From assembly GCF_002149015.1 (NCBI RefSeq), contig NZ_NGFO01000009.1:50-64049 (forward strand): a stretch of DNA of 64,000 bases, given 5' to 3'. Of this stretch, positions 1 to 8,834 are shown piece by piece. Position numbers and translations under genes: made by a program. The notes beneath the pieces are model-generated. The model did not search any database and was not told the DNA's origin. It was given only the letters and a program-made list of their open reading frames with translations. How positions within the stretch are numbered: the stretch's first letter is position 1; every line of letters begins with the position of its first letter. The DNA comes from Gordonia lacunae. Its GTDB lineage: Bacteria > Actinomycetota > Actinomycetes > Mycobacteriales > Mycobacteriaceae.

Positions 1-2
1 GT

Positions 3-578
3 CTCCGCAAGGGCGCGCCCGTCAGCCTGGCCAAAGGGCAGCGGGTCACCCTCCGCAAGGAAGGTGGCGTGGCGCTCACCGACATCCAGATGGGATTGGG
101 ATGGGATCCGGTGCGCGGCGGATTCGGCCGGGGCGGCTCGATCGATCTCGACGCCTCGGTGCTCATGTTCTCGGGTGGGAAGTGCGTGGAGACCGTCTAC
201 TACGGCCATCTCAACAGCAAGAACCGTTCGATCCTGCATTCCGGGGACAACCTCACCGGTGAGGGCGAGGGTGACGATGAGGTCATCCGCGTTGCACTGC
301 AGTCGGTTCCACCCCAGATCGACGCGCTGATGTTCATCGTCACGTCCTACCGGGGCCACACGTTCGAGAAGATCGAGAACGCCTACTGCCGGCTCGTCGA
401 CGAGACGACCTCAGCCGAGCTGGCCCGCTACACGCTCAAGGGCGGGATGCCGTTCACCGCGGTCGCGATGGCTGTCATCTCCCGCGACGGCGGCGAATGG
501 AAGCTCCGCGCGATCGGCGACGGTTTCGACGCGAAGACACCGAAGAAGGCCGTACCACACGTCGGCAGATACCTCTGA
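3..578 (+). CDS. TerD-family tellurium/stress protein, 5'-truncated by window edge
   Basis: The reading frame is open from base 3 to a TGA ending at 578, so the start lies before the window. The visible 191 residues begin with the typical TerD opening (VSLAKGQRVTLRKEGG, then LTDIQMGLGWDP) and continue through the Ca2+-binding-type fold with FSGGKCVETVYYG and RYTLKGGMPFTAVAMAV. TerD proteins are cytosolic proteins linked to tellurite and general stress responses; their biochemical role is poorly defined. A GTG at 69 could be mistaken for the start, but the family N-terminus is clearly encoded upstream of it. The next gene is convergent, 10 nt away. Confidence 0.85.
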   Translation, partial: LRKGAPVSLAKGQRVTLRKEGGVALTDIQMGLGWDPVRGGFGRGGSIDLDASVLMFSGGKCVETVYYGHLNSKNRSILHSGDNLTGEGEGDDEVIRVALQSVPPQIDALMFIVTSYRGHTFEKIENAYCRLVDETTSAELARYTLKGGMPFTAVAMAVISRDGGEWKLRAIGDGFDAKTPKKAVPHVGRYL

Positions 579-588
579 GACCGATCGG

Positions 589-1857
589 TCAGATCACGCC
601 GTGCAGGGGCGGTTCCTCGCCGCGCAGCACCCAGCGACCGATGTGCTGGTACTTCCACCGGACGGGATCGTGCAGCGTATGGGTGCGCGCGTCACGCCAG
701 TAGCGGTCGAGACCGCTCCCGGCCGCGGCACTGCGGGTTCCGCTCACCTCGAACAGCGCCGACGCCACCGAGGGAGCCACCCGGTCGGCGACCGTCTTGG
801 CCGTGGCGACAGCGATCGACGCCTCGGCGACCGCGATCGACGCGTCGACGACGCCGGCGCGACCCGACTCCCCCGACGCCGCACCCACGGCCGAGTCGAC
901 CCGACGGCCGGCGACCGCAAGAGTTGCCTCGGCGGTTGCCACGTCGACCTCCAGTTCGCCGAACCGCTGGACCACGAGCGGATCGTCGACGGCGCGGTCC
1001 ACCTCGGCCTCGAACCACGGCCGTGACTTGGTGCGTACGAACTCCGCCGCCTCGCGCAGCGCACCGCGGGCGATACCGACATCGATCGCCACATGGAGCA
1101 GCTGGGCGAACGCCCCGTACCCGGTGGGTGTGGACGTGGCCGGTGCCCGCGCCACCAGGTCCTCGACCCCCACTTCCACCCCGGTGAACCGGACGGTCCC
1201 CGAACCGGTCGTGCGCTGCCCCACGGCATCCCAGTCATCGACGATCTCCACGCCGTCGGCGTCGGCCGGGATGAACGCGACGTACTCCGCGGGCGCGAGG
1301 TCGCCGGCGGCGACGTCCGATTTCGCGAGGACGGCGAGCGTGTCTGCGAAAAGCGATCCGGTGCAATAGAACTTCTCACCGTCGAGGACGAATCGAGTCG
1401 GGGATCCCTCACCGACCGGGCTCAACCTCGTCGAGATGTCGGCGATGGTCTTGCCACCCCGCTCGGACTGGGCGTTGGCCACCCGGCCGCCGGCGAGCAC
1501 GTCGGTGAAGATCCGCTCCTGCAACGCCGGCCCTGCCGAGAGCCGGACGAGATTGAGGTAGACGAAGTGGCTGTGCGGGATCTGCGCGATGCTCGCGTCC
1601 GCCGCGGCCAGGATCGACACCACCTCGGTCAGCACGCTGGGCCGCACGTCGAGACCCCCGAAACGGGCGGGGACGGTGAGCGCCAGCAGACCCGACTCCG
1701 AGAGCCGGTCGATCTCGGCATGGGGCAACCGCCGTTCCCGGTCCCGTTCGGCCGCCCCCACCGCGAACTCCGCGGCCAGTTCGCGGGCCACGGACAATGC
1801 CTCGGCGTCGGTCCCGATTCGCGTGGCGGACCGTCGGCCCTGGCTCACTGCGGTCAC
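589..1857 (-). CDS. DszC/MsuC/SfnB-family flavin monooxygenase (acyl-CoA dehydrogenase fold), candidate methanesulfinate monooxygenase
   Basis: 422 residues with the acyl-CoA dehydrogenase fold: helical N-domain, middle beta domain around FVLDGEKFYCTGSLFADTL, and a C-terminal helical bundle ending RYWRDARTHTLHDPVRWK, the tail usual in DszC-type oxygenases. Members use reduced flavin and O2 to oxidise organosulfur compounds; MsuC of Pseudomonas oxidises methanesulfinate to methanesulfonate. The GTG start at 1857 overlaps the stop of the upstream sfnG by 4 nt (GTGA), implying translational coupling. A longer reading frame upstream is sfnG read out of frame. The MsuC role is inferred from the SfnG and SsuD/MsuD neighbours; a SfnB-like or DszC-like substrate is the alternative. 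No flavin reductase gene is adjacent. Confidence 0.8.
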   Translation of the reverse strand: MTAVSQGRRSATRIGTDAEALSVARELAAEFAVGAAERDRERRLPHAEIDRLSESGLLALTVPARFGGLDVRPSVLTEVVSILAAADASIAQIPHSHFVYLNLVRLSAGPALQERIFTDVLAGGRVANAQSERGGKTIADISTRLSPVGEGSPTRFVLDGEKFYCTGSLFADTLAVLAKSDVAAGDLAPAEYVAFIPADADGVEIVDDWDAVGQRTTGSGTVRFTGVEVGVEDLVARAPATSTPTGYGAFAQLLHVAIDVGIARGALREAAEFVRTKSRPWFEAEVDRAVDDPLVVQRFGELEVDVATAEATLAVAGRRVDSAVGAASGESGRAGVVDASIAVAEASIAVATAKTVADRVAPSVASALFEVSGTRSAAAGSGLDRYWRDARTHTLHDPVRWKYQHIGRWVLRGEEPPLHGVI

Positions 1858-2966
1858 GCCACTCCCGCAGGAGTCTGGGCGCCCTCGATCTCGCGGACCA
1901 GGGGAAGGACCTTCTCGCCGAAGTACTCGATCTCCTCCTGGAAGTGCAGGAATCCACCCAGGATGAGGTCGACCCCCAGTCGCTTGTAGGCGACGATGCG
2001 CTCGGCCACCTGTTCCGGGGTGCCGATCAGCTGGGTGCGGAATCCGTCGTTGTACTGGACGAGGTCCTCGAACGACGAGTCGGCCCACATACCCTTCTTG
2101 TCGCCGGTGGAGTTGCCCGCCTGCTGCACGGCGTCACGGAAGCCCTCGACCGCCGGACGATTCGCCTTCTCGACGATCTCACGCAGGGTGTCCCGGGCCT
2201 CCTTCTCGGTGTCGCGCGCGATGATGAAGCCGTTGAGCCCGAACTTCACCTCGCGCTGGTGAGCGCGTGCGACGGCGCGGAGGTCGTCGAGTTGTTCGGT
2301 GACGCCGTCGAAATCCTTGCCGTTGGAGAAGTACCAATCCGCGTAGCGCCCACCGTTGTTGCGCGCGGCCGACGAGTTCCCGCCCTGGAACAACTCCGGA
2401 TTCGGGCGCTCGGGGGTGTTGAGCGGCTTGGGCTTCAGCGTGAAGTCGTGGATCCGGTAGAAGTCACCGCGGTAGTCGACCTCGTCCTCGGTCCAGATCT
2501 TGCGGATCACCTCGAGGAACTCGCCGCTGCGACGGTACCGCTCGTCGTGCTCGAGCCACGGCTCGCCGAGGTGGGTGAACTCGTCCTTGAACCAGCCGCT
2601 CACGACGTTGATCGCGAAGCGGCCCTTGGACAGATGGTCGGCGGTCGCGCCGAGCTTGGCCAGCACAGCCGGATGCCAGAGTCCCGGGTGCACCGCCGCG
2701 ATCACCTTCAGCCGCTGGGTGGCGAGCAGCAGGGCGAGGCTGAAACTGGTGCTCTCGTGCTGGTATTCGGCTCCGTAGCTCGCCTCGTATCGCACCTGCG
2801 ACAACGCGTACTCGAACCCGTTGTTCTCGGCGGTCTGCGCGAGTTTGACGTTGTAGTCGTAGTCCCAGCCGGTGCGCTGCTCGATGGTGCTGGTGACCAG
2901 CCCGCCGCTGACGTTGGGCACCCAGTAGGCGAACTTGATCTGATCCGCGATGGACTCGGTGGACAT
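1854..2966 (-). CDS. sfnG: FMNH2-dependent dimethyl sulfone monooxygenase SfnG
   Basis: 370 residues, bacterial luciferase-like (LLM) TIM barrel. The N-terminus IKFAYWVPNVSGGLVTSTI, the segment QVRYEASYGAEYQHES and the C-terminal LGVDLILGGFLHFQEEIEYFG resemble SfnG, which converts dimethyl sulfone to methanesulfinate using FMNH2. The ATG at 2966 is preceded by a strong ggaggt ribosome site (2971-2976 on the opposite strand), which fixes the start although the frame runs further upstream. It is the middle gene of a three-gene desulfurisation operon, 52 nt after ssuD and overlapping the DszC-like gene by 4 nt. Expression under sulfate limitation is expected from the family but no operator was identified. 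Confidence 0.88.
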   Translation of the reverse strand: MSTESIADQIKFAYWVPNVSGGLVTSTIEQRTGWDYDYNVKLAQTAENNGFEYALSQVRYEASYGAEYQHESTSFSLALLLATQRLKVIAAVHPGLWHPAVLAKLGATADHLSKGRFAINVVSGWFKDEFTHLGEPWLEHDERYRRSGEFLEVIRKIWTEDEVDYRGDFYRIHDFTLKPKPLNTPERPNPELFQGGNSSAARNNGGRYADWYFSNGKDFDGVTEQLDDLRAVARAHQREVKFGLNGFIIARDTEKEARDTLREIVEKANRPAVEGFRDAVQQAGNSTGDKKGMWADSSFEDLVQYNDGFRTQLIGTPEQVAERIVAYKRLGVDLILGGFLHFQEEIEYFGEKVLPLVREIEGAQTPAGVA

Positions 2967-3018
2967 GGCTACCTCCGCGAGGTGTCGGTGACGTGGTGAG
3001 GGTGAAAAGAGTTGTCGG

Positions 3019-4197
3019 TCAGGATGATGCGGCCTGCAGGCGCGGCAGGAACGCGGTCCGCACGGCTTCGGACGGGCCGGCCGACGCCGGGTCGAGCAGA
3101 CCCAACCGGGCGAGAGCGGGCCGGACCCCGTCGCCGAAGTGATACGCCTCTTCGAGGTGCGGATACCCGGACAGGATGAAATGGTCGAGTCCGAGCGCGG
3201 CGTACTCGGCGATGAGTGCGGCCACCTCGTCGTACGAACCGACCAGAGCGGTACCGGCACCACCACGGACCAATCCGACCCCGGCCCACACGCCGGGGTG
3301 GATCTCCAGCGAGTGCGGATCGTTGTGGTCGGCGAAACCGGCTCCACGGCCGTGGAGTTCGGACATACGCCGCTGCCCTTCGGACTCCGAGCGCGCCAGA
3401 TTCTGCTGAGCGGTGGCGACCTGCGCCGGATCGAGCGCGCCGAGCAGCCGCGCCGCCTCGGCCCAGGCCTGCTCGGACGTCTCGCGGGCGATCACGTGGA
3501 ACCGGATGCCGTGGGAGAGCTCCCGGCCCTGCGCGGCGGCGAGGCCGTTGACCCAGGCGATCTTCTCGGCGACCGCGTCCGGGCGCTCACCCCAGGTGAG
3601 GTAGGTGTCGGCGTGTTTGGCGGCGACGTCGCCTGCGGCCGGCGAGGACCCGCCGAAGAAGATCTCCGGCGTCGGATCGGGGCGGCGGCCGAGCTGCGCA
3701 CCTTCGACGCGGAGGTACTTCCCGACCACGTCGACGGGCTCGTCCTCGGTCCAGAGCCGCCGGATGATCTCCAGGTACTCGTCGCAGCGCTCGTACCGCG
3801 CGTTCTTCGCCAGGAAGTCGCCGAAGGCGCGCTGCTCACTCGACTCGCCGCCGGTCACGACGTTGACCAGCAGACGGCCCTGCGAATGCCACTGGAACGT
3901 GGCGGCCATCTGCGCTGCCAGCGTCGGCGAGATGAGTCCGGGCCGGAACGCCACCAGGAACTTGAGGCTCTCGGTGGCGTCGATCAGTGCGGCCGTGGTC
4001 AGCCAGGCGTCCTCACACCACAGCCCCGCCGGCGTCAGGACCGCCTCGAAGCCGTTGGCCTCGGCGGCACCGGCGAGTTGCTTGAGGTATCGCAGATCGG
4101 CCGGGCGGTCCCCCGTCATCTGGCTGCCGTGTCCGCCGGCGATCAGGTTGCGCGAGTCGCCGTAGGTGGGCAGGAACCAGTGAAAATGCAGAGACAC
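3019..4197 (-). CDS. ssuD: FMNH2-dependent alkanesulfonate monooxygenase (SsuD/MsuD)
   Basis: 392 residues, the usual length of SsuD. Family features include the opening HFHWFLPTYGDSR, the region FLVAFRPGLISPTLAAQMA, and the C-terminal FILSGYPHLEEAYHFGDGV. The enzyme cleaves the C-S bond of alkanesulfonates with FMNH2 and O2, releasing sulfite and an aldehyde. First gene of the operon ssuD-sfnG-dszC-like; here it may act as MsuD on methanesulfonate produced by its neighbours. No sulfonate ABC transporter or FMN reductase is adjacent, so reduced flavin must come from a gene elsewhere. SsuD and MsuD cannot be separated by eye. Confidence 0.88.
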   Translation of the reverse strand: MSLHFHWFLPTYGDSRNLIAGGHGSQMTGDRPADLRYLKQLAGAAEANGFEAVLTPAGLWCEDAWLTTAALIDATESLKFLVAFRPGLISPTLAAQMAATFQWHSQGRLLVNVVTGGESSEQRAFGDFLAKNARYERCDEYLEIIRRLWTEDEPVDVVGKYLRVEGAQLGRRPDPTPEIFFGGSSPAAGDVAAKHADTYLTWGERPDAVAEKIAWVNGLAAAQGRELSHGIRFHVIARETSEQAWAEAARLLGALDPAQVATAQQNLARSESEGQRRMSELHGRGAGFADHNDPHSLEIHPGVWAGVGLVRGGAGTALVGSYDEVAALIAEYAALGLDHFILSGYPHLEEAYHFGDGVRPALARLGLLDPASAGPSEAVRTAFLPRLQAASS

Positions 4198-4389
4198 CGC
4201 GAGGGCACCTTTCGGTCAGGACGGCATGAAGCGAGCACGACACCGCCACGAGTCTCGTCTCAGAGAGGGCCGCCACGGTGTCTCGGCCCAGTGTCGGGCA
4301 CCATCACGACCAGGGACCACAGTTGAAATCGCCCTGAGGGCAAATCGACAACCGCGGGTCCGGCCAGCTAGACGATGGATTCCCGCAGG

Positions 4390-5052
4390 TCAGTCGGTCG
4401 ACGGGCGCCACTGGCCCATGCCGAGGAAGACCATCACGAGTTGCCGCTCGGTGCGCTCGACGATCTCCTGCTCCGCGCCACGGCCGCGGTACTCCCCGTC
4501 GAGTAGATCGGCCACGGCGGTGAGCATGATGATGACGATCAGCTCCGCCGCGAGTTCGAGATCATCGGGCTGCCACCGCGCCAGGTCGGGGATACGCGCG
4601 AGATCGATCGCGAGCTCTTTGGAGAACAGCCGGAGTTCGGTGTCGATCGCGCGCCGGATCTCGGCGATGCCGCCGTGCTGTTCCCGCACCAGGAACCGGA
4701 ACTGCGATTCGTTCTCGCGTACATGTCGCAGCAGGATCGCGAGCGAGTTCTGCGCGGTCGGCAGCGCCTCGCGCGCCGCCAGGTCGCGTCGCCCGTCGCG
4801 CAGCGCCCGGCGTAGGACGCGCATCGAGTCCTCGACGACGGTGACCCCGAGATCTTCCATCGACGCGAAGTGACGATAGAAGGCAGTCGGCACGATCCCG
4901 GCACCGCGAGCGACCTCGCGGAGGCTGATGCTGCCGAAGCTGCGCTCACCGACCAGTGACCGCGTGGTGTCCAGCAGCGCCTGGCGCGTCTGGTTCTTGC
5001 GGTCCGCACGCGTCTGCGCGTCGCGCCGGCCCGACTCTCGCGTGCGTGTCAC
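4390..5052 (-). CDS. TetR-family transcriptional regulator, likely of the divergent desaturase operon
   Basis: 220 residues from GTG 5052. The N-terminal helix-turn-helix is clear (RQALLDTTRSLVGER, then SISLREVARGAGIVPTAFYR), followed by an all-helical ligand/dimer domain. The frame extends upstream to 5133, but those 27 residues are not TetR-like and would intrude on the promoter region, so the internal GTG is preferred. It is divergent from the ferredoxin-reductase/desaturase pair, and a near-perfect inverted repeat (5168-5187) sits between them, so it probably represses that operon. A fatty-acyl ligand is plausible but not shown. Confidence 0.85.
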   Translation of the reverse strand: MTRTRESGRRDAQTRADRKNQTRQALLDTTRSLVGERSFGSISLREVARGAGIVPTAFYRHFASMEDLGVTVVEDSMRVLRRALRDGRRDLAAREALPTAQNSLAILLRHVRENESQFRFLVREQHGGIAEIRRAIDTELRLFSKELAIDLARIPDLARWQPDDLELAAELIVIIMLTAVADLLDGEYRGRGAEQEIVERTERQLVMVFLGMGQWRPSTD

Positions 5053-5167
5053 GCCCCCGAGTCTATGCGTCGCGTCGAGGGGCGATCCGAACAGGCCGAG
5101 CGGCGTCGTGACCGCTGTCACAGGAAACAACACTTGACGATCACCGGCCGTCGCGTGTCACACTTAC

Positions 5168-5187
5168 CGGTGTACACATGTACACCG
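5168..5187. promoter_or_regulatory. Inverted-repeat operator between tetR and the desaturase operon
   Basis: Two 9-bp arms, CGGTGTACA and TGTACACCG, are perfect inverse complements separated by 2 nt. The site lies 25 nt upstream of the reductase ATG at 5213 and about 115 nt upstream of the tetR start. A TTGACG hexamer at 5134-5139 could be a -35 element, with the repeat overlapping or following the -10 region. Size and symmetry fit a TetR dimer site; which protein binds it is inferred from position. Confidence 0.7.
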
Positions 5188-5212
5188 AAATACATCGAAC
5201 GGAGCCCAGCCC

Positions 5213-6334
5213 ATGAGCATCCGCACACCCCAGGACCAGACCCGCGCCGACGCCGAGCCCACCTCCGGCCGGTGGAGCCGCCTGGTCGGTTCGATCGTCG
5301 AGGCAGCGCTGTCGCCGCATCCGGTCGACCGCTACCTCGAACTGCTCGACCCGATGATCACCTGGCGCGATCTGCGCGGCGAGATCACCCGTGTCGAGCG
5401 TCCCACGTCGCGCACCGTCCGCCTCACCATCCGTCCGACCCGGCAGTGGCAGGGCCATGAAGCAGGTCAGTACGTGCAGCTCAAGGTCGTCATCGACGGC
5501 GTCCGGCACACTCGCTGCTTCTCCCCGGCCAACGCCGCCGCGGGCAGCGACGGCGACATCGAACTGACTATCACCGCCCACGACGACGGCTTCGTGTCCA
5601 CTCATCTGCGTGAGCACGCCCGCGCCGGCGACGTCGTCGGCCTGTCTGCCGCGAGTGGTGACTTCGTGCTCCCGGAGACCGACCCGACGTCGGCGGTCTT
5701 CGTCAGCGGCGGCAGTGGGATTACACCTGTACTCTCAATGGCCAGAACACTCGTCTCTCGCCAGTTCGCCGGACCGATCACGTTCGTGCATTACGCACGC
5801 ACGCCGTCCGACGTCGCCTACCGCGACGAATTGCGTGAGCTCGCCGCCGCGCATCCCCGGTTCGATCTGCGCCTGCACCACACCCGCGAGGAGGCCGACG
5901 GACACTTCACCGCCGCACACCTCGAGGGGGTCCCCGGACTGTCCGACGCCGACGTCTTCGTCTGCGGGCCGGCCACACTGATGGACGAGGTCGCACGAGT
6001 GCACGCCGAACTCGACATCTCGCAGCCGCTGCACAGTGAGGCCTTCGCTCCGGTCGTCCCGGCGGTCGACCCGGACTCCGTCGAGGGCGAGATCACGTTC
6101 TCCACCTCGGGGACATCGGCGGCCAACGACGGCCGTCCGATCCTCGACCAGGCCGAGGCCGCCGGACTCACACCCGAATCCGGGTGCCGGATGGGCATCT
6201 GCTTCTCCTGTGTCGCGACGAAGAAGTCCGGGTGCACCCGCAACGTCCTGACCGGCGAGGTCGACGACGAGTCCGACACCCAGATCCAGTTGTGCATCAG
6301 CGCCCCGGTCGGCTCCGTCGACATCGAGATCTGA
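5213..6334 (+). CDS. NAD(P)H:ferredoxin reductase-[2Fe-2S] fusion, electron donor for the fatty-acid desaturase (Rv3230c-like)
   Basis: 373 residues in three parts: an FAD-binding ferredoxin-reductase barrel (about 45-145, GQYVQLKV), an NAD(P)-binding domain (about 150-280, FVSGGSGITPVLSM) and a C-terminal plant-type ferredoxin domain. The cluster ligands are visible at C325, C330, C333 (C-x4-C-x2-C) and C361. It passes electrons from NAD(P)H to the membrane desaturase encoded 70 nt downstream, as known for M. tuberculosis Rv3230c with DesA3. The ATG follows cggag at usual spacing. Confidence 0.9.
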   Translation: MSIRTPQDQTRADAEPTSGRWSRLVGSIVEAALSPHPVDRYLELLDPMITWRDLRGEITRVERPTSRTVRLTIRPTRQWQGHEAGQYVQLKVVIDGVRHTRCFSPANAAAGSDGDIELTITAHDDGFVSTHLREHARAGDVVGLSAASGDFVLPETDPTSAVFVSGGSGITPVLSMARTLVSRQFAGPITFVHYARTPSDVAYRDELRELAAAHPRFDLRLHHTREEADGHFTAAHLEGVPGLSDADVFVCGPATLMDEVARVHAELDISQPLHSEAFAPVVPAVDPDSVEGEITFSTSGTSAANDGRPILDQAEAAGLTPESGCRMGICFSCVATKKSGCTRNVLTGEVDDESDTQIQLCISAPVGSVDIEI

Positions 6335-6404
6335 TGTCCGCGAGCTGACACCCCCAGATCCACCCTCCCCAGCCACATCTCCTCTCCGTGAAGGAGGCAT
6401 TGCC

Positions 6405-7619
6405 ATGACCATCGACATCAGCCGTGACGTCGAGACCACGATCGGTGACAACCTGCCCGCGCTGCATCGCGTCGGCGCCGACCAGAACGTCGCGGACGAC
6501 CCCAACACCGTCGTCCTGTCCTACGAGCAGGTCGAAGCGCTCGGGCAGGACCTCGATGCCCTGCGCGCCCGCATCGTGGCCGACCTCGGCCAGAAGGACC
6601 GCGACTACCTCTACTCGGTGATCCGCGCCCAGCGCGGCTTCGAGATCGGCGGACGCGCACTCATGTATCTCGGGTTCTTCCCGCCGGCGTGGATCGCCGC
6701 GGTCGGCGCCCTCTCGGTGTCGAAGATCCTCGACAACATGGAGATCGGCCACAACGTCATGCACGGCCAGTACGACTGGATGCGTGAGGACACCTACAAC
6801 TCCCGCGAATTCGAGTGGGACACCGTCTGTCCGGCCGACCAGTGGAAGCACAGCCACAACTACCTGCACCACACCTTCACCAACATCCTCGGTGAGGACC
6901 GCGACATCGGTTACGGCATCCTGCGCATGGCCCGCGACCAGAAGTGGAACCCCTACTACCTGGGGAACCTCGGGTACGCGACCGCGCTGATGCTGCTGTT
7001 CGAGTGGGGTGTCATGCTGCACGACCTCGAAGCCGAGAACGTCATCACCGGCAAGCGCAAGTGGAGCGACATCAAGGGCCTCGTGAAGGGCATGTGGCGC
7101 AAGGCCGGTCGTCAGGTCCTGAAGGACTATGTGGTGTTCCCGGCGCTCACCGGTCCGCTGTTCGTCCCGACCCTCATCGGTAACGCGACGGCGAACCTCG
7201 TGCGCAACGTGTGGACCTACTCGATCATCTTCTGCGGCCACTTCCCCACCGGCGCCCAGACATTCACGTCCGAGGAATGCCAGAACGAGACCCGTGGCCA
7301 GTGGTACCTGCGGCAGATGCTCGGTTCGGCGAACATCACCGGGAGCCCGCTGTTCCACATCATGAGCGGCAACCTGTCCCACCAGATCGAGCACCATCTG
7401 TTCCCCGACATCCCGGCCAGCCGCTACCCCGAGATGTCCGCGGAAGTCCAGGAGATCTGCGAGCGCTATGGGCTGCCCTACAACACCGGCTCCCTGAGCC
7501 ACCAGCTCGCGTCGACCTGGAAGAAGATCGCCAAGCTGTCGCTCCCCAACTGGATGACCCGGGACGACGACGATCTGACGGTCATCGTCGAGCGCGAGAA
7601 GCCGGTGTCGGTCGCCTGA
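6405..7619 (+). CDS. desA3: Membrane fatty-acid (acyl-CoA) delta-9 desaturase, DesA3-like
   Basis: 404 residues, integral membrane di-iron desaturase. The three histidine boxes are present: H116-x3-H120 (HNVMH), H151-x3-HH (HNYLHH) and H326-x3-HH (HQIEHH). Hydrophobic stretches surround the first box (about 85-112) and lie at about 195-215 and 235-265. Its upstream partner supplies electrons. The family inserts a cis double bond into stearoyl-CoA to give oleate. The ATG at 6405 follows gaaggagg at ideal spacing. A stem-loop follows the stop. Exact regiospecificity cannot be read from sequence. Confidence 0.9.
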   Translation: MTIDISRDVETTIGDNLPALHRVGADQNVADDPNTVVLSYEQVEALGQDLDALRARIVADLGQKDRDYLYSVIRAQRGFEIGGRALMYLGFFPPAWIAAVGALSVSKILDNMEIGHNVMHGQYDWMREDTYNSREFEWDTVCPADQWKHSHNYLHHTFTNILGEDRDIGYGILRMARDQKWNPYYLGNLGYATALMLLFEWGVMLHDLEAENVITGKRKWSDIKGLVKGMWRKAGRQVLKDYVVFPALTGPLFVPTLIGNATANLVRNVWTYSIIFCGHFPTGAQTFTSEECQNETRGQWYLRQMLGSANITGSPLFHIMSGNLSHQIEHHLFPDIPASRYPEMSAEVQEICERYGLPYNTGSLSHQLASTWKKIAKLSLPNWMTRDDDDLTVIVEREKPVSVA

Positions 7620-7628
7620 TGCTGTTTG

Positions 7629-7666
7629 ATCGGTGTGCCCCGGGGGTAGTCTCTGGGCACACCGAT
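7629..7666 (+). terminator. Stem-loop after the desaturase gene
   Basis: A 12-bp stem (ATCGGTGTGCCC with GGGCACACCGAT) encloses a 14-nt loop, starting 9 nt after the desaturase stop. There is no long T tract, as is usual in high-GC actinobacteria. It separates the desaturase operon from the next gene. Confidence 0.6.
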
Positions 7667-7724
7667 TGAGGTTCACACCGCAACCGACACAGCCGCAACC
7701 AAGTGCAGGGGGATTCCCGCAGCG

Positions 7725-8213
7725 ATGGTCGACAGCATCGAACGCAACAAGGATCTGTTCCAGGAACTGATCGAGTCCACGGCCACGCACGTCGGCCGGA
7801 TCGCGACGATCATCACCGGCGCCGTCGCGGGCGTGACCCGTGAGATCGGCGAGATCGTGACCGACGGGTTCGAGATGCGCGAGGCGGCCCGCAAGGCCAA
7901 GGCCGACGCGCGGTCGGACGACGCGTTCGGCATCATCGATGCCGAGTTCGCGGACGCGTCCACCGAGGTCGACCCCACGGATCCGTATGCCGAGTCCGAA
8001 CAGGCGAGAGAGGTGACCGGAGTGGACATGGATGAACTCCCCGACCGCATCGATGTCGGCGAACAGGCCGGGATCGATCAGGAGGGCGAGGTCTCCCGGG
8101 AGGCCGAACTCGCCTCCGACGGCGGTGAGACCGACAAGGACGAGCCGGACGTCGACGATCCGCGTGATGTCGCGGCCTCGGAGCCGCGTATGGATCCGAC
8201 CGCGGGGTCCTGA
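7725..8213 (+). CDS. Hypothetical acidic protein
   Basis: 162 residues that I do not recognise. The first 70 residues are helical and moderately hydrophobic (VGRIATIITGAVAGVTREIGE), possibly a membrane-associated or amphipathic segment, followed by a basic stretch (REAARKAKADARS). Residues 75-162 are very acidic and low in complexity, rich in D and E, and probably disordered. No signal peptide or catalytic motif is seen. The ATG lies after a stem-loop and the coding bias matches its neighbours, so it is probably real. Confidence 0.65.
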   Translation: MVDSIERNKDLFQELIESTATHVGRIATIITGAVAGVTREIGEIVTDGFEMREAARKAKADARSDDAFGIIDAEFADASTEVDPTDPYAESEQAREVTGVDMDELPDRIDVGEQAGIDQEGEVSREAELASDGGETDKDEPDVDDPRDVAASEPRMDPTAGS

Positions 8214-8315
8214 CCCCGCCTGATCGGATCACGCTGGGCACAATCGTTGCCCGAAACGACGACCGCACGTACCTTGGTCGGCGGTTGTCCCTGCTCTCTC
8301 GGAGGTTGTCGCCCG

Positions 8316-8813
8316 ATGTCGGTGCGCTCGGTACTCACGTTCCCGAACCCGGTCAACGACTATGCCGCGCGCACCACCGCGGGACTCGTCGTCGTCCTGG
8401 CGATCATCGCGGTCGCGGTGAACACTCCGGTGCTGTACGGGATCTTGGCTCTCGGATTCGTCCTGCGGGTGGCGTCGGGTCCCACTCTGTCCCCGTTCGG
8501 GCAGCTCTCGGTGCGCGTCCTCGTGCCGAAGGTCGTCCGTAAGGAGAAGTTGGTACCCGGGCCGCCCAAGCGGTTCGCGCAGACGATCGGACTCGTCGTC
8601 AGCGGCACCGCCTTCGTGTTGAGCCTGCTCGGCTACGGCCTGGCCGCTCAGATCACCACGGGCGTCCTGATCGCGGCGGCGACTCTCGAATCCGTCTTCG
8701 GCTTCTGCCTTGGATGCACGATCTTCGGATTCCTGCAGCGCCGCGGCGTCATCCCGGAGTCCGTCTGCGAGGCGTGCAACAACATCTCGCTCCGCAACCC
8801 GGCTGCCGTCTAG
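8316..8813 (+). CDS. DUF4395 membrane protein
   Basis: 165 residues. The typical opening of DUF4395 (LTFPNPVNDYAARTTAGLVV) is followed by hydrophobic segments at roughly 18-50 and 95-150, and a cysteine-bearing C-terminus with FGFCLGCTIFGFL and ESVCEACNN. The cysteine pairs suggest a redox or metal-linked role, but the function is unknown. The start at ATG 8316 is chosen because ggaggt (8301-8306) lies 9 nt upstream; an in-frame ATG at 8247 has no such site. Confidence 0.8.
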   Translation: MSVRSVLTFPNPVNDYAARTTAGLVVVLAIIAVAVNTPVLYGILALGFVLRVASGPTLSPFGQLSVRVLVPKVVRKEKLVPGPPKRFAQTIGLVVSGTAFVLSLLGYGLAAQITTGVLIAAATLESVFGFCLGCTIFGFLQRRGVIPESVCEACNNISLRNPAAV

Positions 8814-8834
8814 CGCCGCTCGTTCACCACTGAT

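Noticed and set aside
4198..4389. Possible sulfur-responsive leader peptide upstream of ssuD
   Set aside because: Short frames are open here but none shows the Arg-His-Val-Asp type pattern of actinobacterial sulfur leader peptides. I see no other feature in this gap.
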